A stretch of DNA of 64,000 nucleotides from the NCBI RefSeq assembly GCF_014904815.1, contig NZ_JACZFR010000053.1, forward strand, positions 1 through 64,000, written 5' to 3'. This document shows, in pieces, positions 36,376 to 44,674 of the stretch (position 1 is its first letter; each line of letters starts with the position of its first letter). Under the pieces are notes generated by a model that saw nothing but the letters and a program-made list of their open reading frames with translations, was not told the origin of the DNA and did no database searches. This DNA is from Microbulbifer taiwanensis. Lineage in GTDB: Bacteria; Pseudomonadota; Gammaproteobacteria; Pseudomonadales; Cellvibrionaceae. The position numbers and the translations under genes are program-made.

Positions 36376-39129
36376 ATGATTGGCAAACTGATTAGATCGG
36401 TCTTCGGTTCAAAAAATGACCGCGAGCTCAAACGCATGCGCCGCGTGGTGGCGAAGGTCAACGCCCTGGAGGAGGAGTACCGGCAGCTCGACGACGCCGC
36501 CCTCAAAGCCAAGACCGATGAGTTCAGGCAGCGCCTGGCCGACGGTGAGACCCTCGACCAGCTGCTGCCCGAGGCCTTCGCCGCGGTGCGCGAGGCCGGC
36601 CGACGCAGCCTGGGCCTGCGCCATTTCGACGTACAGCTGATCGGCGGTATGACCCTGCACGAGGGCCGCATCGCCGAGATGCGTACCGGTGAGGGCAAGA
36701 CCCTGGTGGCCACTCTGCCCGCCTACCTGAACGCGCTCGAAGGCAAGGGCGTGCATATCGTTACCGTGAACGACTACCTGGCATCACGCGATGCCAACTG
36801 GATGCGCCCGGTGTACGAGTTCCTCGGCCTGACGGTCGGCGTCATCGTGTCCCAGCAGCACCCGGAGGACAAGAAGGCGGCCTATGAGGCGGATATCACC
36901 TACGGCACCAACAACGAATTCGGCTTCGACTACCTGCGCGACAATATGGTGCTGCGCAAGGAAGACCGCACCCAGCGCCCGCAGAATTTCGCCATCGTCG
37001 ACGAGGTGGATTCCATCCTGATCGACGAGGCGCGCACACCGCTGATCATCTCCGGTGCTGCCGAGGACTCCTCGCACCTCTACCTGGCCATGAACCAGCT
37101 GGTACCGCAGTTGCAGCGCTCGGAAGAAGAGGGCGGTGAAGGCGGACACTACAGTGTCGACGAGAAGACCCGCCAGGTGGAGCTGACCGAGGACGGCCAC
37201 CAGCTGATCGAGGAGCTGCTGTCCCGCAGCGGCCTGATGAAGGAAGACGAATCCCTCTATGCCCCCGGCAACCTGGGCCTGCTGCACCATGTGCACGCCG
37301 CCCTGCGCGCCCATGTGCTCTTCCACAAAGACGTGGACTACATAGTGCAGAACGGCCAGGTGGTGCTGATCGACGAGCACACCGGCCGCACCATGCCCGG
37401 CCGCCGCCTGTCCGAGGGCCTGCACCAGGCGCTGGAGGCGAAAGAGAAGGTACAGATCCAGAGCGAGAGCCAGACCCTGGCCTCCACCACTTTCCAGAAC
37501 CTGTTCCGCTTCTATCCCAAGCTTTCCGGTATGACCGGCACCGCCGATACCGAGGCGTTCGAATTCCAGCAGATCTACGGCCTGGACGTGGTAGTGATCC
37601 CCACCAACAAGCCGACCCAGCGGGACGACCTGAACGACCTGGTCTACCTGAGCAAAGAGGAGAAGCTGGAAGCCATCATCGAAGACATCAAGTACTGCCG
37701 CGACAAGCAGGCGCCGATCCTCGTCGGTACCGCCTCCATTGAGACCTCGGAAGAGATGTCGCGCGGCCTGCAGCAGGCGGGTATCGAACACCAGGTACTG
37801 AACGCCAAGTACCACGAGCGCGAGGCGCAGATCATTGCCCAGGCCGGCCGCCCCGGCACGGTCACCATCGCCACCAATATGGCCGGCCGCGGTACCGATA
37901 TCGTGCTCGGCGGCAACTGGGAGGCGGAAGTCGCCGAACTGGAGCAGCAGGAGGGCCGCGAGGCCAGCGAAGACGAAAGGGCCGGGATCAGGGAAGAGTG
38001 GCAGAAGCGCCACGACACCGTGATCGAGGCCGGTGGCCTGCACATTATCGGTACCGAGCGCCACGAATCCCGCCGTATCGACAACCAGCTGCGTGGTCGC
38101 GCCGGCCGCCAGGGGGATCCGGGCGTGACCCGCTTCTACCTGTCCCTGGAAGACAACCTGATGCGCATCTTCGCGTCAGACCGGGTGAAGAACTTCATGC
38201 AGATGCTGGGCATGGAGCGCGGCGAAGCCATCGAGCACCGCATGGTGTCCAACGCCATCGAAAAGGCGCAGCGCCGCGTCGAGGGCCGCAACTTCGATAT
38301 CCGCAAACAGCTGCTGGAATACGACGACGTCGCCAACGACCAGCGCCAGGTGATCTACGGCCAGCGCAACGAGCTGCTGGAAGCGGAAACCATCAGCGAC
38401 ACCATTGGCGCCATCCGAGAGGATGTGGTCAACGAACTGATCTCCGGTTTCGTGCCGCCGCAGAGCGTGGAGGAGCAGTGGGATATCCCCGGCCTGGAAA
38501 AACAGCTGGCAGGCGAACTGGGCCTGGAGCTGCCGGTACAGCAGTGGCTGGACGAGGACCGCACCCTGCACGAGGAGAGCCTGCGCGAGAAAATCGCCAC
38601 TGCCGCCCAGGAGGCCTACAAGACCAAGGTCGAGCGCATCGGCGAATCCTCAGGGGACGCCACCCTGATGCCGACCGTAGAGCGCCAGATCATGCTGCAG
38701 GTACTGGACCAGCTGTGGAAGGAACACCTTTCCAGCATGGACCACCTGCGCGCCGGTATCGGCCTGCGCGCCTACGCCAACAAAAACCCCAAGCAGGAAT
38801 TCAAGCGCGAGTCCTTCCACCTGTTCCAGAGCATGCTCGACAATCTCAAGCACGAGGTGGTGCGCATCCTCGCCCACGTCGAGCCGATGACCCGCGAGCA
38901 GATGGAAGAGATGGAACGCCGCCGCCTGGAACAGCAGCGCAAACAGCAGCTGGAACTGCAACACGCCCAGGCCTCTGCCATGCCCGAAGCCGAAGCGGCC
39001 GAGCCGGCGGCACCGATGCCGGAGCGCCGCGGCCCCAAGGTGGGTCGCAACGACCCCTGTCCCTGTGGCTCCGGCAAGAAATACAAGCAGTGCCACGGCA
39101 AACTGGCCTCTTCCACCTCCTCAACCTGA
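36376..39129 (+). CDS. secA: Preprotein translocase ATPase SecA
   Basis: A 917-residue motor driving protein export through SecYEG. Walker A is [15 protein letters not shown] near residue 104, followed by [19 protein letters not shown] (Walker B), [17 protein letters not shown] and [10 protein letters not shown] of the second nucleotide fold. The helical scaffold follows, and the C-terminal SEC-C zinc motif [14 protein letters not shown] binds SecB. The 180-bp upstream gap has no obvious secM-like gene. Confidence 0.98.
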   Translation: MIGKLIRSVFGSKNDRELKRMRRVVAKVNALEEEYRQLDDAALKAKTDEFRQRLADGETLDQLLPEAFAAVREAGRRSLGLRHFDVQLIGGMTLHEGRIAEMRTGEGKTLVATLPAYLNALEGKGVHIVTVNDYLASRDANWMRPVYEFLGLTVGVIVSQQHPEDKKAAYEADITYGTNNEFGFDYLRDNMVLRKEDRTQRPQNFAIVDEVDSILIDEARTPLIISGAAEDSSHLYLAMNQLVPQLQRSEEEGGEGGHYSVDEKTRQVELTEDGHQLIEELLSRSGLMKEDESLYAPGNLGLLHHVHAALRAHVLFHKDVDYIVQNGQVVLIDEHTGRTMPGRRLSEGLHQALEAKEKVQIQSESQTLASTTFQNLFRFYPKLSGMTGTADTEAFEFQQIYGLDVVVIPTNKPTQRDDLNDLVYLSKEEKLEAIIEDIKYCRDKQAPILVGTASIETSEEMSRGLQQAGIEHQVLNAKYHEREAQIIAQAGRPGTVTIATNMAGRGTDIVLGGNWEAEVAELEQQEGREASEDERAGIREEWQKRHDTVIEAGGLHIIGTERHESRRIDNQLRGRAGRQGDPGVTRFYLSLEDNLMRIFASDRVKNFMQMLGMERGEAIEHRMVSNAIEKAQRRVEGRNFDIRKQLLEYDDVANDQRQVIYGQRNELLEAETISDTIGAIREDVVNELISGFVPPQSVEEQWDIPGLEKQLAGELGLELPVQQWLDEDRTLHEESLREKIATAAQEAYKTKVERIGESSGDATLMPTVERQIMLQVLDQLWKEHLSSMDHLRAGIGLRAYANKNPKQEFKRESFHLFQSMLDNLKHEVVRILAHVEPMTREQMEEMERRRLEQQRKQQLELQHAQASAMPEAEAAEPAAPMPERRGPKVGRNDPCPCGSGKKYKQCHGKLASSTSST

Positions 39130-39138
39130 TAGCCTCTT

Positions 39139-39186
39139 CCCCTCTCTCCCGCTCGCGGGAGAGGGGCCGGGGGAGAGGGTTGGGGC
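39139..39186. repeat. Short palindromic repeat, family R3 (CTCTCCCGC/GCGGGAGAG)
   Basis: An inverted core CTCTCCCGC...GCGGGAGAG is followed by GGGGCCGGGGGAGAGGGTTGGGG. It lies just after secA and may double as a terminator hairpin. Related copies are at 41419-41460 and, within dnaE2, at 59190-59230. Confidence 0.8.
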
Positions 39187-39215
39187 CGCAGGCCCGCCCG
39201 GTATTTTTTGAAACT

Positions 39216-39250
39216 CGTCATTCCGGCGCAGGCTCTGCGCCGGAATGACG
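39216..39250. repeat. Short palindromic repeat, family R1 (collapsed copy)
   Basis: CGTCATTCCGGCGCA and TGCGCCGGAATGACG are perfect 15-bp inverted arms around GGCTC. This is the shortest form of the R1 family, whose longer copies (about 72-91 bp) have the same outer ends. Confidence 0.85.
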
Positions 39251-39265
39251 ATGGCAAGGAAACAT

Positions 39266-39289
39266 TGTAGGAGCGGCCGTTGGCCGCGA
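39266..39289. repeat. Short palindromic repeat, family R2, abutting argJ
   Basis: TGTAGGAGCGGCCGTTGGCCGCGA ends six bases before the argJ ATG. GCGGCC and GGCCGC can pair. Any argJ ribosome site must overlap it: the only AGGAG (39269-39273) is on the 5' side of the hairpin, 21 bases from the ATG. Confidence 0.85.
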
Positions 39290-39294
39290 AAAAA

Positions 39295-40497
39295 ATGCCC
39301 CAAAACACACTCCCCCAAGTACCCGGCATCCGCCTCGCCAGCGTCCCCGCCAATATCAAAAACTGGCAGCGCGACGACCTGCTGCTGATCGAAATCCATG
39401 CAGGCGCATCCGTCTCCGCCACCTTCACCCGGAACGCCTTCTGCGCGGCCCCGGTGACAGTGGCCAGGGAACATATCCGCAACGGCAATATCCGCGCCCT
39501 GCTGATCAACGCCGGCAACGCCAACGCCGCCACGGGCGAGCGTGGCCTGAGCGACGCCCGCGCCTGCTGCGCGGCAGTGGCCGAAGCGCTGAATATCAAT
39601 GCAAGCCAGGTGCTGCCGTTCAGCACTGGCGTTATCGGCGAGCACCTGCCGCTGCAGAAACTGCTCGACGCCATCCCCGCCGCCGCCACGGAACTGGCCG
39701 GTGACGGATGGGATAGGGCCGCCCGCGCCATCATGACCACGGATACCAGGCCCAAGAGTGCCAGCCGCACCGTCGAAATCGCCGGTGAGCAGATCCGTAT
39801 TGCCGGCATCGCCAAGGGCGCCGGCATGATTCAGCCCAATATGGCCACCATGCTCGCCTATGTGGCGACGGACGCGGCCATAGCCCAGCCGCTGTTGGAC
39901 CAGCTGGTAAAGGAGGCGGTCAACGCATCCTTCAACCGCATCAGCGTCGATGGCGACACCTCCACCAATGACGCCTGCGTGCTGATCGCCAGTGGCGCAA
40001 CGGGTCCGCAGTTAGGCGATGTAAACAGTGTGGAATACCTGCGCCTGAGGGACGCCATTATCGAGGTGCATATAGAACTGGCCCAGGCCATTGTGCGGGA
40101 CGGTGAGGGCGCGACCAAGTTTGTCACTGTGCAGGTACGGGGTGCCCGCCACAGCGAGGAGGCAATGAAAGTGGCCTTCGAAGTGGGCGAATCCCCACTG
40201 GTAAAAACCGCCCTCTACGCGTCGGATCCCAACTGGGGTCGCCTGGTCATGGCTATCGGCAATGCCGGCGTGGAGCAGCTGGAAACGGAAAAAGTGAATA
40301 TCTACCTGGACGATGTGCAGGTCGTCGAAGCCGGCGGCCGCGCATCGGCCTACACCGAAGAGGCCGGCGAGCAGGTGTTCTCCAGGCCGGAATTCACCAT
40401 CACCGTCGACCTGGGCCGCGGTGACATCGACGAATATATCTGGACCTGCGATTTCTCCCACGAGTACGTGACCATCAATGCCGAATACAGAACCTGA
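39295..40497 (+). CDS. argJ: Ornithine acetyltransferase/glutamate N-acetyltransferase ArgJ
   Basis: A 400-residue bifunctional enzyme of arginine synthesis that moves acetyl between acetylornithine and glutamate. It is a self-cleaving Ntn-type enzyme: the cleavage motif KGAGMIQPNMATMLAYVATDA is at about residues 175-195, with Thr as the nucleophile. The C-terminal chain contains ASDPNWGRLVMAIGNAGVEQL. I take the ATG at 39295; an in-frame TTG at 39280 would make part of an R2 repeat coding. No ordinary ribosome site precedes the ATG. Confidence 0.95.
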   Translation: MPQNTLPQVPGIRLASVPANIKNWQRDDLLLIEIHAGASVSATFTRNAFCAAPVTVAREHIRNGNIRALLINAGNANAATGERGLSDARACCAAVAEALNINASQVLPFSTGVIGEHLPLQKLLDAIPAAATELAGDGWDRAARAIMTTDTRPKSASRTVEIAGEQIRIAGIAKGAGMIQPNMATMLAYVATDAAIAQPLLDQLVKEAVNASFNRISVDGDTSTNDACVLIASGATGPQLGDVNSVEYLRLRDAIIEVHIELAQAIVRDGEGATKFVTVQVRGARHSEEAMKVAFEVGESPLVKTALYASDPNWGRLVMAIGNAGVEQLETEKVNIYLDDVQVVEAGGRASAYTEEAGEQVFSRPEFTITVDLGRGDIDEYIWTCDFSHEYVTINAEYRT

Positions 40498-40912
40498 GGT
40501 GCAGCTGGTGGGCAAAGTGATCCATGTCGCCGTGGGCGTGGTGCAGCGGGGCGACGGCAGAATCCTGATAGCCCGCCGCCCCGATCACCTGCATATGGGC
40601 GGTCGCTGGGAATTCCCCGGCGGCAAGGTGGAAGAGGGCGAGACAGTCCAGCAGGCGCTGACAAGAGAGCTGCGCGAAGAAGTGGCGATAGAAGTAAAGG
40701 ATTTAAAACCCCTGACAGAAATCCGCCACGACTACCCGGAAAAAACCGTACTGCTGGATACCTGGTGGGTGACAAAATTCAAAGGCGAGGCCAGCGGCCA
40801 GGAAGGCCAGCAATCCGCCTGGGTGGCAGTGGCAGAGCTTTTCGACTATCAGTTCCCCGACGCCAACCAGGAGATCATTGAGGCCATCCTGGCTACCGGT
40901 TCCCACCTTTAA
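40478..40912 (+). CDS. mutT: MutT-type Nudix hydrolase (8-oxo-dGTPase)
   Basis: A 144-residue Nudix protein that removes oxidised nucleotides. The Nudix box GGKVEEGETVQQALTRELREEVAI is at about residues 48-71, with the glycine normally found in the EExG position replaced by Ala. FPGGK before it and the MutT-like N-terminus (VIHVAVGVVQRGDGRILIARR) support MutT. It overlaps the argJ end by 20 bp, so translation is coupled, in the secA-argJ-mutT order of pseudomonads. Confidence 0.92.
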   Translation: MPNTEPEVQLVGKVIHVAVGVVQRGDGRILIARRPDHLHMGGRWEFPGGKVEEGETVQQALTRELREEVAIEVKDLKPLTEIRHDYPEKTVLLDTWWVTKFKGEASGQEGQQSAWVAVAELFDYQFPDANQEIIEAILATGSHL

Positions 40913-40937
40913 TTTTCCTATCAAACGTCTATTTGTT

Positions 40938-41028
40938 CGTCATGCCGGCGCAGAGCCTGTGCCGGACTCGATCCGATACCGGTATCCAGTTTGGTGGCAC
41001 CTGGATTCCGGCCGTCGCCGGAATGACG
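40938..41028. repeat. Short palindromic repeat, family R1 (91-bp full copy)
   Basis: Outer ends CGTCATGCCGGCG and CGCCGGAATGACG are inverted; an inner pair, TATCCAG and CTGGAT, is also inverted. It lies between the convergent mutT and yacG genes. It shares ends and inner motifs with the copies flanking the GIY-YIG gene near 61.6-62.1 kb. Confidence 0.85.
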
Positions 41029-41037
41029 AGGGCGAGC

Positions 41038-41082
41038 TGTAGGAGCGGCGGGGCGGTCGTCCGCCCACCCACGGCTGCGATC
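41038..41082. repeat. Family R2 repeat (degenerate)
   Basis: TGTAGGAGCGGCGGGGCGG continues to CCGCCCACCCACGGCTGCGATC: a long-loop variant of R2 right after an R1 copy. The rest of the gap to yacG (41083-41177) shows nothing notable. Confidence 0.65.
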
Positions 41083-41177
41083 CCCCGGGAACGCCGAACT
41101 TTTTCGAGCGCTGAGGGCTTCAGCTCAGCAACGGGCCGCGCACCCTACTGGCAACTCTTTTGGGGGAAGCGAAAACC

Positions 41178-41387
41178 TCAATGCCGAGTCTTGGAATCAT
41201 CCAGCTCCCCACTCAAAACATCATCAAAAGCCGGCTCCCCCGGAATCTTGTGCCCTTCAGAGGCCCACTCCCCCAGATCAATCAGCTTGCAGCGCTCACT
41301 GCAAAACGGCCGAAACGGAAACTTGTCATTCCACTCGATGGGCTTCTTACAGGTGGGGCAGTTCAGGGTAGGTGTCTCTTTAGCCAT
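41178..41387 (-). CDS. yacG: DNA gyrase inhibitor YacG
   Basis: A small zinc-ribbon protein of about 69 residues with four Cys in the pattern CPTC...FCSERC, followed by the family motif [15 protein letters not shown]. In E. coli YacG binds GyrB and inhibits gyrase. I use the ATG at 41387 (MAKETP); another ATG four codons upstream (41399) is possible. It ends the pilBCD-coaE-yacG minus-strand series. Confidence 0.93.
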   Translation of the reverse strand: MAKETPTLNCPTCKKPIEWNDKFPFRPFCSERCKLIDLGEWASEGHKIPGEPAFDDVLSGELDDSKTRH

Positions 41388-41418
41388 AAAACGCTTCAAT
41401 TACTTTCTTCGTAACTAC

Positions 41419-41460
41419 TCTCTCCTCTCCCGCTTGCGGGGGAGGGGTTGGGGGAGGGGG
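41419..41460. repeat. Family R3 repeat between coaE and yacG
   Basis: CTCTCCTCTCCCGCTTGCGGGGGAGGGGTTGGGGGAGGGGG, with CCTCTCCCGC able to pair with GCGGGGGAGG. It fills most of the coaE-yacG gap and could act as an attenuator in that operon. Confidence 0.75.
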
Positions 41461-41476
41461 CCGGTAGGCCGAGAGC

Positions 41477-42085
41477 TTATCTCTCTTCTGCCAGTTGCAG
41501 GTACTTCCGGTGCAGCGATTCCACCTGTGCCTCCAGGCTCGCCAGGTCGCCGGCATTGTCCAACACATCGTCCGCCTTGGCCAGCCGCCCGGACTGGGAC
41601 AGCTGCGCCGCCATAATCTTGCGGATTTGCTCCGGAGTACTGCGGTCCCGCTCACTGGCGCGTTCGGCCTGCAGCACTTCGGGCAGATCCACCACGCAGA
41701 TCCTGTTCACCAGTTGATATTGCCCCGACTCGATCAACAGCGGCGACTCCAGAATCGTGTAGGGGCTGCGACTGGCCTCCAGCGCCCGCACTATCTCCTC
41801 GCGAATCAGCGGGTGCAACAATGCTTCCAGCCACTGCCGCTCACCGGCATGGTCAAATACCAGCCCGCGCAGCCTGGCCCTGTCCAGCCCGCCATTCTCC
41901 AGCAGCACCCCGGCACCGAAGTGCTCCGCAATTTTCGCCAACGCCGGCTGCCCCGGCTGCACCACCACTCGCGCGGCCCAGTCCGCATCCACGACATGGA
42001 TCCCGAATGCCCGAAAACAGTCCGCCGCCGCCGACTTGCCGCTACCAATGCCGCCCGTCAACCCAACAGTAAACACAGTCCCCAA
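41477..42085 (-). CDS. coaE: Dephospho-CoA kinase CoaE
   Basis: A 202-residue P-loop kinase for the last step of coenzyme A synthesis. Walker A GLTGGIGSGKSAAAD at the N-terminus, DADWAARVVVQPGQPAL and HPLIREEI follow. The position between pilD and yacG is the usual one in pilus-bearing gammaproteobacteria. Confidence 0.95.
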   Translation of the reverse strand: MGTVFTVGLTGGIGSGKSAAADCFRAFGIHVVDADWAARVVVQPGQPALAKIAEHFGAGVLLENGGLDRARLRGLVFDHAGERQWLEALLHPLIREEIVRALEASRSPYTILESPLLIESGQYQLVNRICVVDLPEVLQAERASERDRSTPEQIRKIMAAQLSQSGRLAKADDVLDNAGDLASLEAQVESLHRKYLQLAEER

Positions 42086-42091
42086 CCCTCC

Positions 42092-42180
42092 TGTAGGAGC
42101 GGCCCACGGCCGCGATCAGTGCAAAATACCCACCCGGAATTTGGATGGGAACCTTGTAGGAGCAGCCGTTGGCCGCGATC
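42092..42180. repeat. Tandem pair of R2 repeats
   Basis: TGTAGGAGCGGCCCACGGCCGCGATC at 42092-42117 and TGTAGGAGCAGCCGTTGGCCGCGATC at 42155-42180, same orientation and 63 bp apart. The sequence between, with GGAATTTGGATGGGAACC, is not repeated elsewhere in the window. Confidence 0.85.
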
Positions 42181-42332
42181 AATCCCGACTGACCCCCCCA
42201 TGCTTGCAGCTTGTGATTCACTTTAACTGTAGGAATACATGGAGCAGCCTGAGCGAACCCTGTGTTCGCCCTAATCGGGGCGAGCCAGAAACGAAAAGGG
42301 CGGAACCAAGGTCCGCCCTCCAATATATCTTT

Positions 42333-42386
42333 CGTCATTCCGGCGCAGAGCCCGTGCCGGACTCGATCCGCTACCGGAATCCGGTC
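42333..42386. repeat. Family R1 repeat (partial)
   Basis: CGTCATTCCGGCGCAGAG...GGACTCGATCCGCTACCGGAATCCGG: the left half of the 91-bp R1 form at 40938, including its distinctive GCCGGACTCGATCCG inner part, but without the right end. Confidence 0.75.
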
Positions 42387-42412
42387 CGCAATGATTACCG
42401 TTGAACAGCCGC

Positions 42413-43297
42413 CTAGGACCCCAGACCAGAATAGTTAAGATACCACCCCACAATCCGATCCCCCCAGAGCATCGCAATCCAGCCGGCTCCGGCCAGATAG
42501 GGCCCAAACGCAATCGGCAGATTCCTGTCCCGCCCGGCAATCACACTCCAGCTCAACCCGGCCACGGCCCCCACGGCCGCGGACAGCAGAATCACCAGCG
42601 GCAACATCTGCCACCCAAACCAGGCGCCGATGGCCGCGAGAATCTTGAAGTCCCCGGCCCCCATACCCTCCTTGCCGGTCACCAGCCTGAAGATATGGAA
42701 CACGGACCAGAGCGCCAGGTAACCGGCGATGGCCCCGATCACTGCATCCTGCACTGGAACGAAAACGCCCCACAGATTGATAAACAGCCCGCCCCACAAC
42801 AGCGGTAGGGTAATGTTGTCCGGCAGTAACTGCTTGTCGAAGTCGATACCGGTCAGCGCCACCAGCGCCCAGGTAAACACGCAGCCCGCAAGCGCCTGCC
42901 AGGTAAAGCCCAGTTGCCAGACAACGATGGCGGTCAGCAGCCCGGTCACCAGCTCCACCAGTGGGTAGCGCTTGGAAATGGTCGTGCCGCAGTAACCGCA
43001 CTTGCCGCCCAGCAACAGATAGCTGAGCAGTGGCACATTGTGCCGGGGTTTGACCTCGGCATCGCAGTTGGGGCAGTGGGAATGGGGCAGGACCAGGTTG
43101 AAAGTTTCGTCCAGCTCTTTCTGCTCAGCAGGATCTGGCTTGGTGTCGAAATAGCTGTAGAAATCGCGCTTGTATTCCCGCTCCATCATGATGGGCAGGC
43201 GGTAGATGACGACGTTGAGGAAGCTGCCGATCAGCAACCCTAAAACCAAAGCGCTGCCTAAGAGCAGCGCTTGCTGTGAAATTAAAATGTCTAACAT
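42413..43297 (-). CDS. pilD: Prepilin peptidase/N-methyltransferase PilD
   Basis: A 294-residue aspartyl protease of the inner membrane that cleaves and N-methylates type IV prepilins. The cytoplasmic zinc site has two CxxC pairs (CPNC and CGYC). The catalytic aspartates lie in GIDFDKQLLPD and GAGDFKILAAIGAW. About eight transmembrane helices. It follows pilC with a 3-bp gap. Confidence 0.96.
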   Translation of the reverse strand: MLDILISQQALLLGSALVLGLLIGSFLNVVIYRLPIMMEREYKRDFYSYFDTKPDPAEQKELDETFNLVLPHSHCPNCDAEVKPRHNVPLLSYLLLGGKCGYCGTTISKRYPLVELVTGLLTAIVVWQLGFTWQALAGCVFTWALVALTGIDFDKQLLPDNITLPLLWGGLFINLWGVFVPVQDAVIGAIAGYLALWSVFHIFRLVTGKEGMGAGDFKILAAIGAWFGWQMLPLVILLSAAVGAVAGLSWSVIAGRDRNLPIAFGPYLAGAGWIAMLWGDRIVGWYLNYSGLGS

Positions 43298-43300
43298 CTT

Positions 43301-44512
43301 TTATACTACATTGCCCAGCTGGAATATTGGTAGGTACATGGCAATCATCAGACCGCCGACCAGAACGCCCAATACCGCCATAATCATGGGCTCCATCAAG
43401 GTAGTAAGGTTGTCTACGAGATTGTCTACTGCCTCCTCATAGAAATCGGCAGCTTTTGCAAGCATCTCGTCCAAGGCCCCGGACTCCTCACCGATGGCGG
43501 CCATCTGAACAAGCATAGTTGGGTAGAGGCCGGACTGGCGCATTGCCACATTCAATGGAATGCCGGTGGCAACCGAGTCGCGAATCTTCAGAGTTGCCGC
43601 TGTATAAACACTGTTACCCGTGGCCCCCGACACCGATTTCAATGCATCGATTAAGGGGACGCCTGCAGCAAAAGTAGTAGACAAGGTGCGTGCGTAACGA
43701 GCGGCGATGGAGTTGTAGGTAATCAGGCCCAGAATAGGCAGGCGCAATACCAAGCGATCAAAAAAGGCGGCCACATTCTTGTTGCGTTTCTTGATTTCCA
43801 GTGTACCACCAACAACCAACACTATTGATATAAGTGCAATCAACCAGTTGGCTTGCATCCATTCCGATATGCTGACTACAAAAAGAGTAAATGCAGGTAA
43901 GTCTGCCCCGAAGCTGGAAAATGTTTCGGCAAATTGCGGAACTACTTTAATCAATAGTACCGCAGTAACAACAATTGCCACCACAACCACCGCTATGGGG
44001 TAAGTCATGGCTTTCTTGATTTTGGCTTTCAGCGACTCGGTCTTTTCCTTATAGGTGGCAATGCGGTCAAGCATGGTTTCCAGTGCGCCGGATTGCTCGC
44101 CAGAGGCCACAAGGTTGCAGAACAGGTCATCGAACTGTAACGGGTGTTTGCGAAGCGCGTCAGCAAAGGCGGTACCAGAAGCCACGTCATCGCGAATTTT
44201 AAAAATCAGCTCCTTTACTCCGGCGTTATCAAGGCCGTCGGCAACGATCTCGAAACTCTGTACCAGAGGTACACCCGCTTTCATCATAGTGGCCATCTGG
44301 CGGGTGAAGAGGGCGATGTCTGCAGGTGTAACTTTTTTCTTGGCACTGAACAGGGGCTTTGGTTTTTTTTGTACTTTGTTGGCGATAATACCCTGCCGGC
44401 GCAACTGGGCTTTGATCAGCGCTGGACTGGAGCCGCTTAGTTCCCCTTCGACCTTGGCGCCTTTACTGTCCACACCCTTGTAGACGTAAGCAACTGCTGC
44501 GGCATTGGCCAT
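43301..44512 (-). CDS. pilC: Type IV pilus platform protein PilC
   Basis: A 403-residue inner-membrane protein with two GspF/T2SSF domains. Typical motifs are FTRQMATMMKAGVPLVQSFEI in the first and RYARTLSTTFAAGVPLIDALKSVSGATGN in the second. It anchors the PilB/PilT motors. About 160 bp separate it from pilB; the gap carries R1 repeats. Confidence 0.95.
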   Translation of the reverse strand: MANAAAVAYVYKGVDSKGAKVEGELSGSSPALIKAQLRRQGIIANKVQKKPKPLFSAKKKVTPADIALFTRQMATMMKAGVPLVQSFEIVADGLDNAGVKELIFKIRDDVASGTAFADALRKHPLQFDDLFCNLVASGEQSGALETMLDRIATYKEKTESLKAKIKKAMTYPIAVVVVAIVVTAVLLIKVVPQFAETFSSFGADLPAFTLFVVSISEWMQANWLIALISIVLVVGGTLEIKKRNKNVAAFFDRLVLRLPILGLITYNSIAARYARTLSTTFAAGVPLIDALKSVSGATGNSVYTAATLKIRDSVATGIPLNVAMRQSGLYPTMLVQMAAIGEESGALDEMLAKAADFYEEAVDNLVDNLTTLMEPMIMAVLGVLVGGLMIAMYLPIFQLGNVV

Positions 44513-44570
44513 GGTTGTTTTTCCTGTTTCTTGTTATTGGCATGGACCAAGCCATGCTTGTCTATCTATT

Positions 44571-44630
44571 GTCATTCCAGCTCGGGCCGGAATCCAGTAA
44601 TCCGTCATTCCGGCGCAGGCCGGAATCCAG
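44571..44630. repeat. Two short R1 repeats between pilC and pilB
   Basis: GTCATTCCAGCTCGGGCCGGAATCCAG (44571-44597) and GTCATTCCGGCGCAGGCCGGAATCCAG (44604-44630) in direct orientation, 6 bp apart. They are short left-end forms of R1 lodged inside the pilBCD operon. Confidence 0.85.
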
Positions 44631-44674
44631 CCCCCCAGGTTCTGTCTCTTCGAGGAGGGCGCGATATCAGGGGC

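Larger units (their letters stand above)
42086..42412. other. coaE-pilD gap made largely of short repeats
   Basis: A 327-bp gap holding two direct R2 copies (42092-42117 and 42155-42180) and an R1 copy (42333-42386). The sequence between them also contains short inverted pieces. No gene is apparent. In relatives pilD and coaE are usually close, so the gap seems to have grown by repeat insertion. Confidence 0.7.
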
